Shown in pieces: positions 44,899-53,258 of a stretch of 64,000 nucleotides of DNA; within the stretch, counting starts at the first letter, position 1; each line of letters starts with the position of its first letter. The notes beneath the pieces are model-generated. The model searched no databases and was not told the origin of the DNA. It was given only the letters and a program-made list of their open reading frames with translations. The translations under genes were made by a program, and so were the position numbers. The stretch covers positions 1,126,144-1,190,143 of the forward strand of contig NZ_CP061288.1 in assembly GCF_018687355.1 (NCBI RefSeq), read 5' to 3'. The DNA is from Polynucleobacter sp. VK25 (lineage in GTDB: Bacteria > Pseudomonadota > Gammaproteobacteria > Burkholderiales > Burkholderiaceae).

Positions 44899-47874
44899 CT
44901 ATGAGAGGATGTTTTTAAATGCTTCCGGGCTTAAGGGGCGGCTATATAGGTAGCCCTGAGCATAGTTACAACCCATATTTCTGAGCAGTTGGGCCTGCTC
45001 TTCTGTCTCCACCCCTTCTGCAATAGAGACCAGATTTAAGCCTTTTGCCATCGCCACCATCGCTGAGACTAGAGATTCATCAAGGCTATGTGGTGCCAAG
45101 GCTTTTACAAAATGAGAATCGATCTTTAAGAAATCAAAGTTGAAGTCTTTTAAGGATGCAAGAGATGAGTATCCCGTTCCAAAATCATCTACGCTAAATT
45201 TGCAACCCGCTTCTTGCAACATTGTTATTTTTCGTAAGACTCTATGAGACTGAATCAACATCATCCGCTCAGTAATCTCTAGAACAATCTTATTGGAGGG
45301 AATGCCAAATTCCTGCATCCACTCCAGCCATTGCACTACAGAGTGATCGCTTGAGTGGAATTGTGCTGCTGAAACGTTTACTGCAATCGATGGCGACCTT
45401 TCTAGACCGAGCGATTTGAGATACATCAATGCTTCTTTCATGACCCAATTGCCAATTTCTACAATAAGACCAGACTCTTCAGCGATCTCAATAAATGCTG
45501 ACGGCATAACCACCTCACCACTAGAGCGATGCCATCTTAACAAAGCCTCGGCATGGATAATCGCACCCGTATTTAAATCATAGATAGGTTGATACTCCAA
45601 TTGGAACTGCTTGTTATCTATCGCTGTTCGAAGCTCTGAGATAACGCTAACACGGTAATTGGCTTTGACTTGCAAGGAGCTCGTAAAGTACTGGAAGCCA
45701 TTTCTACCGTTAGACTTTGCCGCATACATTGCCTGGTCTGCACCCAAGAGCAGTGCCTTGCCATCGTTACCATCATTAGGGAACATGGAGATACCAAAGC
45801 TAGCGGTGGCATAAATCATTTCACCTTGAATCAGGACAGGCTCATTCAGATTTTTAATGATCTCGCGAATAATAATGTCGGCTTTTTCTGGTCTGTCAAG
45901 CTGGCCTAATAGGACCACAAATTCATCTCCACCGATACGGGCTACCGTATCCGTATCACGCACTTCAGAACGCAAGCGTTGAGCAATTACTTTTAATAAT
46001 TCATCACCAAAGTCATGGCCACGACTATCATTCACGTCCTTGAAGTTATCCAAGTCAATATAAATCACTGCTAGACTGGTTTGTGATCGAGTACATTGCT
46101 TAATAAGCTGCTCAAGACGATCGAGCATTAAGCGACGGTTAGGCAATCCAGTTAAAGGGTCAAAATTAGCCTGTTGATTAATGAGCTCACGAGCCTTGCG
46201 CTGATCCGTTACCTCTGATACCAAGGCTACCCGCTGCAATGGAGTGCCATCTTTATCAAAGGTTGAATAGATTGACAAGAAGCGTAGTTCTTCTGCACCT
46301 TCCCTTACCTTCAGCCAGGCCTGCCCTTCCCAACGACCTACAGCATCAAGGGAGGTGAAGATATCTGAATAAGAGCGAGCACCATGACGCTTTACTAAGA
46401 AGTCTGAGAATCCATAACCTAGTAGATCATCTTCAGAATAGCCTGTTAATTCTCTGAAGGCATCATTTGCCAAGAGGATATTGTTCTTTGCGTCACAAAT
46501 AACTACCGCCTCACCCATGGCGCGATACACAGCAGAGGACACTTTCAGAATATCTTCAGATCGCTTTTGCTCTGTAATATCAATGCCGTAAATCACCATG
46601 CGGTCTGAGGCAAAAAAGCTGCCCCAGGAAATCAATCTGGAGGATCCATTCTTGCAAGTCGTTTGCGTTTCCATTGGAACAAACGGTGTCCCGGTCTTTG
46701 TTGCTTCTTCTGCACGTCTAGTCCATTCCTCTTGGACATACTTTCGGAGCTCTAGATCTGGATAGGCCAAGGGCCACCAAGCATTGGGTTCAAGTAGGTC
46801 TTCCGCCGTGTATCCGAGTGCTTTTGTGAAATATGGATTTACATAGTCGGTGATTTGCGTTGAAAGATTGTAGGTCGCCATCAACACAGGCGTGTTACCA
46901 ACAATTTCTCTAAACCGCACCTCTGATTCCCAAACTAATTTAGAGGCTTGAAGCAGATCCTTGCTCTTACGATCAAAGCTTTCCACTACCAAGGCAATCG
47001 TAAGTCCAATGAAACAAGCTATTCCTAAATAAGCCCAGATCACCATCGGAGCATGGTGGGTCATCAACTGGCGGTCAAAAAATGCCCCTCCATGAAAGAC
47101 GCTTAATACAGATTGCAGTAGAAGAATGCAGAAATAGACCATCGCACCCTGGCGACCAAAGAGGTAGCCAAAAAATGCAATCGCAAAAAGAACTGCAAAT
47201 CCCCTACCTGTCAGATCGACAAACTCTCTTAACCAACCAAAAAATACCGCTTGGCCAAATAGGAATGCAATCACAAGATAAATAATAAATTTAATGATTT
47301 TGTCTTTTGGCCAGTCCTGCATCTCCCGCTTAGAAAGCACCAGGAGAATTGGCGTAAAGAAGGCAAAGCCAAAGAAGTCGCCGATAAACCATTTCTGATA
47401 TACGCCCGCTACGATGTCCAGCGCCAACAAACCGCCTTGCACCAAGAAGAAAATATTGATCGTGGTACTAATGGCAGCGCCGATAAAACTAGCAGCCAAT
47501 AAACGTGAGTAATCACCCAGAGATTGAATGTGCTTATCAAACTTGAAATAGTTCAGCAGTAAAAGTGCCGCAACGAAATATCCAATGAGCGCGCCGCTTG
47601 CTAAGAGCATAGCCATCACAAGATGATGGCCACCACCCATCTCACCTAAGGTAGCGCCGACAAAGATAAATGGCCAATACTGCCAACCCAGCGCAAGAAT
47701 TACTGCTAAGCCAATTCCAGCCGGAATCCAAATGACACTCTCCCCCACTACTCCCGAAAAGTTTGTGAGCAAGAAGGTGGAAATGGCGGCGTGTACGATA
47801 GCAGCCAGGACGGCAAAGGCCACACCTTTTTTGGTGTATGACTTATACGGACGGAGCAAATCAGAAAGTGTCAA
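44899..47874 (-). CDS. MASE1-PAS-PAS-GGDEF-EAL c-di-GMP enzyme
   Basis: 991 residues, read from a TTG start because no ATG lies near the expected N-terminus. A MASE1 membrane sensor of about eight or nine helices (about 15-295) is followed by two PAS domains (about 320-435 and 440-560; GNTPVLMATYNLSTQITDYVN and DAKNNILLANDAFRELTGYSEDDLLGYGF). GGDEF is intact (RIGGDEFVVL near 648). EAL keeps HAEALLRW near 775, plus EITERMML and DDFGTGYSSL, so both synthesis and hydrolysis of c-di-GMP look possible. It lies upstream of the MerR-cyclase gene on the same strand, 183 bp apart. Its own promoter region carries the longest TTAGTA-N6-TACTAA palindrome. Confidence 0.93.
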   Translation of the reverse strand: MTLSDLLRPYKSYTKKGVAFAVLAAIVHAAISTFLLTNFSGVVGESVIWIPAGIGLAVILALGWQYWPFIFVGATLGEMGGGHHLVMAMLLASGALIGYFVAALLLLNYFKFDKHIQSLGDYSRLLAASFIGAAISTTINIFFLVQGGLLALDIVAGVYQKWFIGDFFGFAFFTPILLVLSKREMQDWPKDKIIKFIIYLVIAFLFGQAVFFGWLREFVDLTGRGFAVLFAIAFFGYLFGRQGAMVYFCILLLQSVLSVFHGGAFFDRQLMTHHAPMVIWAYLGIACFIGLTIALVVESFDRKSKDLLQASKLVWESEVRFREIVGNTPVLMATYNLSTQITDYVNPYFTKALGYTAEDLLEPNAWWPLAYPDLELRKYVQEEWTRRAEEATKTGTPFVPMETQTTCKNGSSRLISWGSFFASDRMVIYGIDITEQKRSEDILKVSSAVYRAMGEAVVICDAKNNILLANDAFRELTGYSEDDLLGYGFSDFLVKRHGARSYSDIFTSLDAVGRWEGQAWLKVREGAEELRFLSIYSTFDKDGTPLQRVALVSEVTDQRKARELINQQANFDPLTGLPNRRLMLDRLEQLIKQCTRSQTSLAVIYIDLDNFKDVNDSRGHDFGDELLKVIAQRLRSEVRDTDTVARIGGDEFVVLLGQLDRPEKADIIIREIIKNLNEPVLIQGEMIYATASFGISMFPNDGNDGKALLLGADQAMYAAKSNGRNGFQYFTSSLQVKANYRVSVISELRTAIDNKQFQLEYQPIYDLNTGAIIHAEALLRWHRSSGEVVMPSAFIEIAEESGLIVEIGNWVMKEALMYLKSLGLERSPSIAVNVSAAQFHSSDHSVVQWLEWMQEFGIPSNKIVLEITERMMLIQSHRVLRKITMLQEAGCKFSVDDFGTGYSSLASLKDFNFDFLKIDSHFVKALAPHSLDESLVSAMVAMAKGLNLVSIAEGVETEEQAQLLRNMGCNYAQGYLYSRPLSPEAFKNILS

Positions 47875-47939
47875 AGCTTTAACTAAAGTTATATTGCATA
47901 AGTAGATTCAGTCTAACTGTCTAATGACAAAACTATATC

Positions 47940-47951
47940 TGACTTAGGTCA
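47940..47951. promoter_or_regulatory. FNR/CRP-like dyad TGAC-TTAG-GTCA
   Basis: Lies 66 bp upstream of the GGDEF-EAL start. Extended, it reads CTGAC-TTAG-GTCAA, close to the FNR-family consensus and to the sites at 18053 and 51548. Confidence 0.35.
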
Positions 47952-48001
47952 ATTTCATTCAGTTAATCATGCACTTAAGGGCAATTATTAGGAATTTATT
48001 G

Positions 48002-48031
48002 AAATAATTAGTAGTTATCTACTAATTATTT
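48002..48031. promoter_or_regulatory. 30-bp palindrome containing TTAGTA-N6-TACTAA
   Basis: Perfect 13-bp arms (48002-48014 and 48019-48031) around TTAT; the core TTAGTA-GTTATC-TACTAA spans 48008-48025. It lies between the SUMF1-like gene stop and the GGDEF-EAL start on the minus strand. It could also fold as an AT-rich hairpin ending the SUMF1-like transcript, but the shared core favours an operator. Confidence 0.5.
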
Positions 48032-48047
48032 TGGTGTTTTATCTGTC

Positions 48048-48824
48048 TTAACGATCTGTTACACAACGAAAGCCGATGTAGACAACGGCAATATCTGCAG
48101 CCTTAGATTCCACATCAGACTCTTGCTGTCTTTCTGGACCATACCACCACGAAGCGCCGCGAGTAATAAAGCCACCGTTTCTTTCTGTAGCAGTCCACTC
48201 CCAGACATTACCGCCCATGTCATACAAGCCATTGACGCCTGGCTTGGTTGTCATTGTCGCGACGTGCCCTGTTCCACGATTCAATGAGCCTGCTGGTGCG
48301 AGCCCTTTGTAATCTCCGCACCCACTTAAACAGTGTGATGGTGTTGGGTTGGCTCCGCCCGGAAATGGATAGCGCTGCCCTTTGACATATCCACTAGGAG
48401 GATTGGTTCTTTGCTCCAAAAAAGCTGCGCTAGTCCATTCCACATCAGTCGGCAAACGTTTGCCGTAATAACGGCATATGGACTCCGCTTCTTTTTGATT
48501 GAGGTGTACTGCCGGCTCTGCATCACTCGCAGGGACTCCATATGGCGCCTTCCAAGTCCACCCTTTCTTTTGCACAAAGCCCCCCTCATAAGAGAGACCG
48601 CCGCCATTTTTTTCTGCTTGACTAGTAAAGCCCGTTACATTTGCAAAGGTTTTAACATCACCAGTCGTCATTTCAGTTTGATCCCAAAGGAGGTCACCAA
48701 TCTGAACGCTAGCAATGGATGTGCTTGGTGCGCTTTGACTTGGGCTTGATCTCAACATGAAATACACAGCTATCACTGAGAGCAATATGCCAAACAAGAT
48801 TGTGGAGAAATCAAACTTTTTCAT
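48048..48824 (-). CDS. membrane-anchored SUMF1/formylglycine-enzyme-like protein
   Basis: About 258 residues from the ATG at 48824 (a TTG two codons upstream is possible). A signal anchor at residues 7-25 (STILFGILLSVIAVYFML) is followed by a SUMF1/C-type-lectin-like domain: WDQTEMTTGDVKTFANVTGF, AVHLNQKEAESICRYYGKRLPTDVEWTSAAF, GLYDMGGNVWEWTATE, RGASWWYG and the closing YIGFRCV. Bacterial members include formylglycine-generating enzymes, but many act in ergothioneine or cofactor pathways or as non-enzymatic binders; no sulfatase gene is near. The function therefore stays open. The product faces the periplasm. Confidence 0.85.
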   Translation of the reverse strand: MKKFDFSTILFGILLSVIAVYFMLRSSPSQSAPSTSIASVQIGDLLWDQTEMTTGDVKTFANVTGFTSQAEKNGGGLSYEGGFVQKKGWTWKAPYGVPASDAEPAVHLNQKEAESICRYYGKRLPTDVEWTSAAFLEQRTNPPSGYVKGQRYPFPGGANPTPSHCLSGCGDYKGLAPAGSLNRGTGHVATMTTKPGVNGLYDMGGNVWEWTATERNGGFITRGASWWYGPERQQESDVESKAADIAVVYIGFRCVTDR

Positions 48825-48893
48825 AACCAAAGAATCATCTTGAAACCTGGCAGCATAATGGAATTTCTCCCAAGCTTGTAGCCCTCGAGAGAA

Positions 48894-49196
48894 TTACAGT
48901 GATCGCTTGGTATGGAGTCCAGCTAGAAATATCACTATTCCCGCAAAAATTAAGACCACTATCATGATGTGGGTGGCCACAATTGCATGAAGAAATTCAA
49001 TAAAGACTCGCCACTCTTGAGCTGATTTGCTTAAGATCTGCTCATCTCTCAGGAAGTTAGAGAACTTCTCCTGAAATGAAAGCAGTGCTGAGGAATTAAT
49101 AAGTAGCAAAATTCCATTGAGAAGCAAGACAAGACCAAGCGCAATCTCAATGAGATAGGAAACGTGTTTATATAGGCTTGGAGCCACATCTCTCAT
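48894..49196 (-). CDS. small two-helix membrane protein, unknown function
   Basis: 100 residues with two clear hydrophobic helices (about 15-34, IALGLVLLLNGILLLINSSA; about 72-92, ATHIMIVVLIFAGIVIFLAG) and a charged loop between them (FSNFLRDEQILSKSAQEWRVF). I do not recognise a family. The composition looks coding and the start ATG has a GAGG about 13 bp upstream, rather far. It lies 69 bp upstream of the SUMF1-like gene on the same strand. Confidence 0.6.
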   Translation of the reverse strand: MRDVAPSLYKHVSYLIEIALGLVLLLNGILLLINSSALLSFQEKFSNFLRDEQILSKSAQEWRVFIEFLHAIVATHIMIVVLIFAGIVIFLAGLHTKRSL

Positions 49197-49210
49197 GGTA
49201 TTAAAGAATC

Positions 49211-49423
49211 CTCAGGCTAAACTACCAAGATTTTATGCACCAAATTAAAGATTGGCGCACAAATAAAGCGATACCCACAGAAGAGCTGAGCTCTTGGATG
49301 CGCTCTATGAGAATTAAGGGTATTCATAATTTTGGCTACTACCCTGATGACCAATTTAAAAATAGCCCTAATATGGAAATACTCAAGAAAGAGCTTTCGG
49401 CAAAAGCAGCGCTTTCTCATTAG
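49211..49423 (+). pseudogene. possible remnant of a PgaB-type polysaccharide deacetylase
   Basis: An open stretch of about 70 codons, 62 of them from the ATG at 49235. The segment DWRTNKAIPTEELSSWMRSMRIKGIHNFGYYPDD resembles, from memory, the end of the deacetylase domain of PgaB (poly-beta-1,6-GlcNAc N-deacetylase), where an FELQ..NW....WM..L...G..N.GYYPDNF pattern occurs. PgaB is over 600 residues long; here the similarity begins abruptly after an in-frame stop at 49202-49204, and nothing upstream continues it. It is either a decayed remnant or a small free-standing ORF. A terminator follows directly. The resemblance was not tested by search. Confidence 0.4.
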
Positions 49424-49429
49424 CGCAAC

Positions 49430-49461
49430 AAAAAGCCCCTCATGAAGAAAAGGGGCTTTTA
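49430..49461. terminator. bidirectional rho-independent terminator
   Basis: AAAAGCCCCT (49431-49440) pairs with AGGGGCTTTT (49451-49460) around a 10-base loop, with T-runs on both sides. It can end the tRNA-His transcript on the minus strand and the short ORF on the plus strand. Confidence 0.85.
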
Positions 49462-49475
49462 TTTACCGTATTTAG

Positions 49476-49552
49476 TGGGGCGAACGACGGGGCTCGAACC
49501 CGCGACAACCAGAATCACAATCTGGGACTCTACCAACTGAGCTACGTCCGCC
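49476..49552 (-). tRNA. tRNA-His (anticodon GTG)
   Basis: A full cloverleaf on the minus strand: acceptor stem with an encoded G at position -1 opposite C73, D-loop AGCTCAGTTGGTAGAG, anticodon stem CCAGA/TCTGG around TTGTGAT (anticodon GTG), T-arm with GGTTCGAGCC, and an encoded CCA end. The extra 5' G is the identity feature of tRNA-His. Confidence 0.97.
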
Positions 49553-49618
49553 ACTGAAGACCTAGATTATAGCTTTTTGCCCAAAAACCTGTCAAAAACA
49601 CCACTCTGACACCCGTAT

Positions 49619-50701
49619 TTAGGCGCTTTCGAACTCGAAAGCCGCCCAATCCCCCAGGCATAGGCTCGCATCAATAAAGAAATCCAATATGGCTGCCTTA
49701 CTCTGAACCTTGGCTAAAGCATGGTGGTCTGAGAGACGCTGGCGCCAATATCGTGACCCTGCCCTGCCATGAGCTAAGCCCAAAATATGCCGTGTAAATG
49801 CGCCGATATAAAACGGCTTGCCTTTGGCTTGGCATTCATCAAACCAAGCCTGAACTTGCTTCACTAAGGCAATCTGAATGCGGTGCCACTCAGTCTCGCT
49901 AAATAGATAGCCAGCTGCGTCACCATCGGTATTAATCATGTCATCCCAACCTAGGAGCAGTGCAGGAAAATGATATGCCGCCCTTCCCACCATGAAGCCA
50001 TCAAAGTCATTCCAATGGCCAGCGATTTGCTCATTGGTTTCCAGGCCGCCGTTGAGCAACACTTTGAGATGCGGAAATTGTTTTTGTGCATCCAATCGAA
50101 GCTTGGCAGCAACTTCATAACGCAATGGTGGCTTACTGCGATTCTCTTTAGGCGATAAACCTTTTAATACGGCATTGCGCGCATGAATAGTGACTTGACT
50201 TGCGCCTGCATCAGCCACCGCCAGAATGAAGTTCAATGCAAATTGATAATCGGCTTTAGAATTTGCTGCATCCATCGTATCTAAACCCAAGCGATGCTTG
50301 ACAGAGATTGGGATATCGACTGCGCCCTTCATAGAGCGCACGCAGTCTGCAACTAAATTAGGCTCAGCCATTAAGCAAGCACCAAAAGCACCACGCTGCA
50401 CCCGCTCTGAGGGGCAACCGCAGTTCAGGTCGATCTCATCGTAGCCCCACTGTTGCGCTAGTTCGGCAGACTTTGCTAAATCGGAAGGCTCTGACCCACC
50501 CAACTGCAAAACGACTGGGTGCTGTTCTTGTGAATAATCTAGATGACGTGGCACATCCCCATGCATGAGCGCACCAGAAGTGACCATCTCTGTATAGAGA
50601 ACAGCCTCTTTAGTGAGCGTGCGATGAAAAGAGCGGCAATGACGATCCGTCCACTCCATCATGGGGGCGACTGCTAAACGTTTCTTTGGGGTATTGGTCA
50701 T
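49619..50701 (-). CDS. dusA: tRNA-dihydrouridine(20/20a) synthase DusA
   Basis: 360 residues; an FMN/NADPH-dependent enzyme that reduces uridines 20 and 20a in the tRNA D-loop. DusA-specific start LAVAPMMEWTDRHCRSFHRTL, FMN-site LQLGGSEP, the catalytic Cys in DLNCGCPSERVQRGAFGACLM (the PSERVQ.G.FGACLM string is diagnostic of DusA against DusB and DusC), then HARNAVLKGLSPKENR and the C-terminal FTRHILGLAHGRAGSRYWRQRLS. Length is normal. It lies next to tRNA-His but is transcribed toward it on the same strand; the 66-bp gap holds no clear terminator. Confidence 0.97.
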   Translation of the reverse strand: MTNTPKKRLAVAPMMEWTDRHCRSFHRTLTKEAVLYTEMVTSGALMHGDVPRHLDYSQEQHPVVLQLGGSEPSDLAKSAELAQQWGYDEIDLNCGCPSERVQRGAFGACLMAEPNLVADCVRSMKGAVDIPISVKHRLGLDTMDAANSKADYQFALNFILAVADAGASQVTIHARNAVLKGLSPKENRSKPPLRYEVAAKLRLDAQKQFPHLKVLLNGGLETNEQIAGHWNDFDGFMVGRAAYHFPALLLGWDDMINTDGDAAGYLFSETEWHRIQIALVKQVQAWFDECQAKGKPFYIGAFTRHILGLAHGRAGSRYWRQRLSDHHALAKVQSKAAILDFFIDASLCLGDWAAFEFESA

Positions 50702-50790
50702 GTACTTCGATTAAATGGCGATTGATCGTCATTTTAAATGCATAAGGGCAACCGAAGCTGCCCTTACTGCAGACACTCATGATAGCTAGC

Positions 50791-51048
50791 TTATTTAGAT
50801 AGCTTTGCCTCTAACTCAACTGCAAGATCCAAAGCCCCCATATAGCCAGACTTGAGATGATTCGGTAGATCGGGGTCGCCCACCATTGCACCTAGAGTTT
50901 CCACTAAGCTGAAAATAATTCCTTTAGCAGCGCCAGGTGCAATCGTATTGTTTGCAACAGCCTCATCAATATGATTTACCGCATCCAGAAAATAATCATG
51001 ACTAGGAAGACCATCTGGCCCTAAGGGTTCTTGAGTTTCATTCTTCAT
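50791..51048 (-). CDS. small conserved-looking hypothetical protein
   Basis: 85 residues, acidic and soluble (EPLGPDGLPSHDYFLDAVNHIDEAVANNTIAPGAAKGIIFSLVETLG). AAGGAAAC lies about 8 bp before the ATG, supporting translation. No known domain is recognised. It follows the baeRF-like gene by 23 bp on the same strand, so the two probably share a transcript. Confidence 0.65.
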   Translation of the reverse strand: MKNETQEPLGPDGLPSHDYFLDAVNHIDEAVANNTIAPGAAKGIIFSLVETLGAMVGDPDLPNHLKSGYMGALDLAVELEAKLSK

Positions 51049-51071
51049 TTTTTGTTTCCTTAAATGACTCT

Positions 51072-51455
51072 TTAAATCATCTGATCTACTTTATAGAAAA
51101 ACTTGCGTGCATAGGCAAGAATTTCTTTATCAGTAGGATGATCAACCGTTTCTACGCCAACAATCTTTTCCGCAATCGCTGCATCATGCTTATGGGCGTG
51201 CTTAATGAGCTCTAGCTTTGCTGAGCCAGGCCCAAGAATCAAAATTTCTTTAGATTCATTCACGGCATTAATAACTGAATGCAGGTATTTGGAATCTAAA
51301 GCCAGTTTGCCGCTACCGACCTCATTGGCTTTGTGATGCAGATGTGTATGGGTGCTCTTGCTACGAATCACTTCGGCTTCACTAGCGTCTTCGCTCAAAA
51401 ACATAACATGAGCCTCTTTATGGTCAATCCAAATTACTGCGTGGTTTAGTGACAT
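51072..51455 (-). CDS. baeRF-like (eRF1-domain-type) translational-machinery protein
   Basis: About 127 residues from the ATG at 51455, which has TAGGAAG 3 bp upstream; the longer in-frame start at 51542 lacks support. The fold pattern (NHAVIWIDHKEAHVMFLS ... KYLHSVINAVNESKEILILGPGSAKLELIKHAHKHD ... VETVDHPTDKEILAYARKFFYK) matches bacterial proteins of the archaeo-eukaryotic release factor/Pelota-like group often annotated as host-attachment or translational-machinery proteins. A role in ribosome stress is suggested in the literature for related families but is not proven here. An FNR-like box lies upstream. Confidence 0.65.
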   Translation of the reverse strand: MSLNHAVIWIDHKEAHVMFLSEDASEAEVIRSKSTHTHLHHKANEVGSGKLALDSKYLHSVINAVNESKEILILGPGSAKLELIKHAHKHDAAIAEKIVGVETVDHPTDKEILAYARKFFYKVDQMI

Positions 51456-51547
51456 ATTCTTCCTATGATTAGTATTAACTACTCCTTGAGAATACTCCTG
51501 CAATGTATAAGAATCCTCGTAAACCCACTGATGAAGTGACATTCGGC

Positions 51548-51561
51548 TTGATTTAAGTCAA
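51548..51561. promoter_or_regulatory. FNR-like box TTGAT-TTAA-GTCAA
   Basis: One mismatch from TTGAT-N4-ATCAA. It lies in the divergent gap between the baeRF-like gene (minus) and the glutamate-synthase-like gene (plus), so it could act on either. Confidence 0.4.
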
Positions 51562-51617
51562 ATGGTTTGTATTAGCATTAAATTCGTATACTCAGACTAT
51601 CCACATTTAAGCTCATT

Positions 51618-53258
51618 ATGGCCATGTCCCCTAATAAATACATACCTATTCGATATATTCCATTTGGCCTTTGTATCTTGGGGGCTATCGTGAGTTTTGC
51701 CTCTTTGCAACTGTACCCACAGGCTTGGAATTTTTTCCTACTCTTTGGCTTTCTGTCATTCGTGGGCATGTATGACGTCTCACAAACCAAAATAGCCATT
51801 CTTCGTAACTATCCTGTTATAGGTCATTTGCGCTTCATGCTCGAATTTATTCGTCCTGAAATTCGCCAGTACTTTATCGAGGGTGACAATGATGAAACCC
51901 CTTTCTCAAAAGAGCAGCGCACATTAGTCTATTCACGCGCTAAGGCTGTACCGGATCAAATTCCTTTCGGCACCACTCTGGATGTCATGGCCCCTGGCTA
52001 TCAATGGATTAATCAATCATTGGCCCCTACCCGCTTACCTAGTCATGATTTCCGGGTCGAGATTGGCGGTAAAGATTGCATACAGAAATATTCAGCCAGT
52101 ATTTTTAATATCTCGGCAATGAGCTTTGGGTCACTTAGTGCCAACGCTATATTGGCTTTAAATCTTGGCGCTAAAAAGGGTGGCTTTGCTCATGACACCG
52201 GAGAAGGCTCCATCTCGCAATACCATCGTGTGCATGGTGGCGATCTCATCTGGGAAATTGGTTCGGGCTACTTTGGCTGCCGCAATTCCGACGGCACTTT
52301 TAGTGAAAGTAAATATGCGGAGAATGCCTTAGACCCTCAGGTCAAAATGATTGAGATCAAGCTCAGTCAAGGCGCTAAGCCTGGTCATGGCGGCATCTTG
52401 CCAGGCTCTAAGGTAACGGCTGAGATCGCTGCTGCGCGTGGTGTCAAGGAGGGTGAGGCCTGTATCTCGCCTGCCTCACATAGCGCATTCTCAACTCCGC
52501 TTGAGCTCATTTACTTTGTGAAGAAATTACGTGATCTGTCTGGCGGTAAGCCAGTTGGTTTTAAATTTTGTGTTGGCCATCCGTGGGAATGGTTTGGCAT
52601 TGTTAAGGCTATGCTGGAAACTGGTATTTATCCAGACTTCATCGTGGTAGACGGCTCTGAGGGTGGAACAGGCGCATCGCCAGTGGAGTTTACCAATCAC
52701 GTGGGCACACCACTGCAAGAAGGTCTTCGTCTGGTTCATAACACCCTAGTGGGTGTAAATCTAAGAGATCAAATCAAAATTGGCTGCGCTGGTAAGATCA
52801 TTAGCGCCTTTGATATGGCTGTGGCTTTTGCTTTAGGTGCCGATTGGTGCAATAGTGCACGCGGCTTTATGTTCTCGATTGGCTGCATCCAGGCTCAGGT
52901 ATGCAATACAGGCAACTGTCCTACTGGCGTCACCACACAGAATGCATTGCGCCAGAAAGCTCTAGTGGTACCCAACAAGGCAGAACGAGTATATAACTTT
53001 CATAATGAAACCTTGAAGACCTTGAAAGAACTGGTCGAGGCGGCCGGCTTACATCACCCTAGTGAAATTGATGCCCCTCATATCATTCGACGCATTAACA
53101 AGCATGAAGTGCGCCTTCTATCTTTCCTATTGCCAGAGATGCCTGCCGGCCTGTTACTCAAGGCAGAACACATAGATCCAAGTCTGAATCTGCCCAGGGT
53201 ATTTGAGCTGTATTGGAATCGCTCCCAATCCCAAAGCTTTGCTACTTTAAAGAATTAA
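51618..53258 (+). CDS. FMN-binding glutamate synthase family protein, membrane-anchored
   Basis: 546 residues. Two N-terminal hydrophobic helices (about 10-50; YIPFGLCILGAIVSFASL and AWNFFLLFGFLSFVGMYDV) are followed by a glutamate-synthase FMN/alpha-type barrel (about 95-500): ISAMSFGSLSANAILALNLGAKKGGFAHDTGEGSIS, GAKPGHGGILPG, FIVVDGSEGGTGASPVEF and CNTGNCPTGVTTQ, the Cys-containing stretch that binds a 3Fe-4S cluster in GltB. It lacks the amidotransferase domain, so it is not a complete GOGAT. Stand-alone members are widespread in proteobacteria, with unclear substrates. The gene overlaps the convergent pseudouridine synthase gene by 12 bp. Confidence 0.93.
   Translation: MAMSPNKYIPIRYIPFGLCILGAIVSFASLQLYPQAWNFFLLFGFLSFVGMYDVSQTKIAILRNYPVIGHLRFMLEFIRPEIRQYFIEGDNDETPFSKEQRTLVYSRAKAVPDQIPFGTTLDVMAPGYQWINQSLAPTRLPSHDFRVEIGGKDCIQKYSASIFNISAMSFGSLSANAILALNLGAKKGGFAHDTGEGSISQYHRVHGGDLIWEIGSGYFGCRNSDGTFSESKYAENALDPQVKMIEIKLSQGAKPGHGGILPGSKVTAEIAAARGVKEGEACISPASHSAFSTPLELIYFVKKLRDLSGGKPVGFKFCVGHPWEWFGIVKAMLETGIYPDFIVVDGSEGGTGASPVEFTNHVGTPLQEGLRLVHNTLVGVNLRDQIKIGCAGKIISAFDMAVAFALGADWCNSARGFMFSIGCIQAQVCNTGNCPTGVTTQNALRQKALVVPNKAERVYNFHNETLKTLKELVEAAGLHHPSEIDAPHIIRRINKHEVRLLSFLLPEMPAGLLLKAEHIDPSLNLPRVFELYWNRSQSQSFATLKN

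Noticed and set aside
49476..49552. Integrated element at the tRNA-His gene
   Set aside because: No integrase gene and no second copy of the tRNA 3' end was seen on either side within the window.
51468..51483. ATTAGTA-N5-TACT as another copy of the TTAGTA-N6-TACTAA operator
   Set aside because: The spacer is 5 rather than 6 and the right arm is incomplete.
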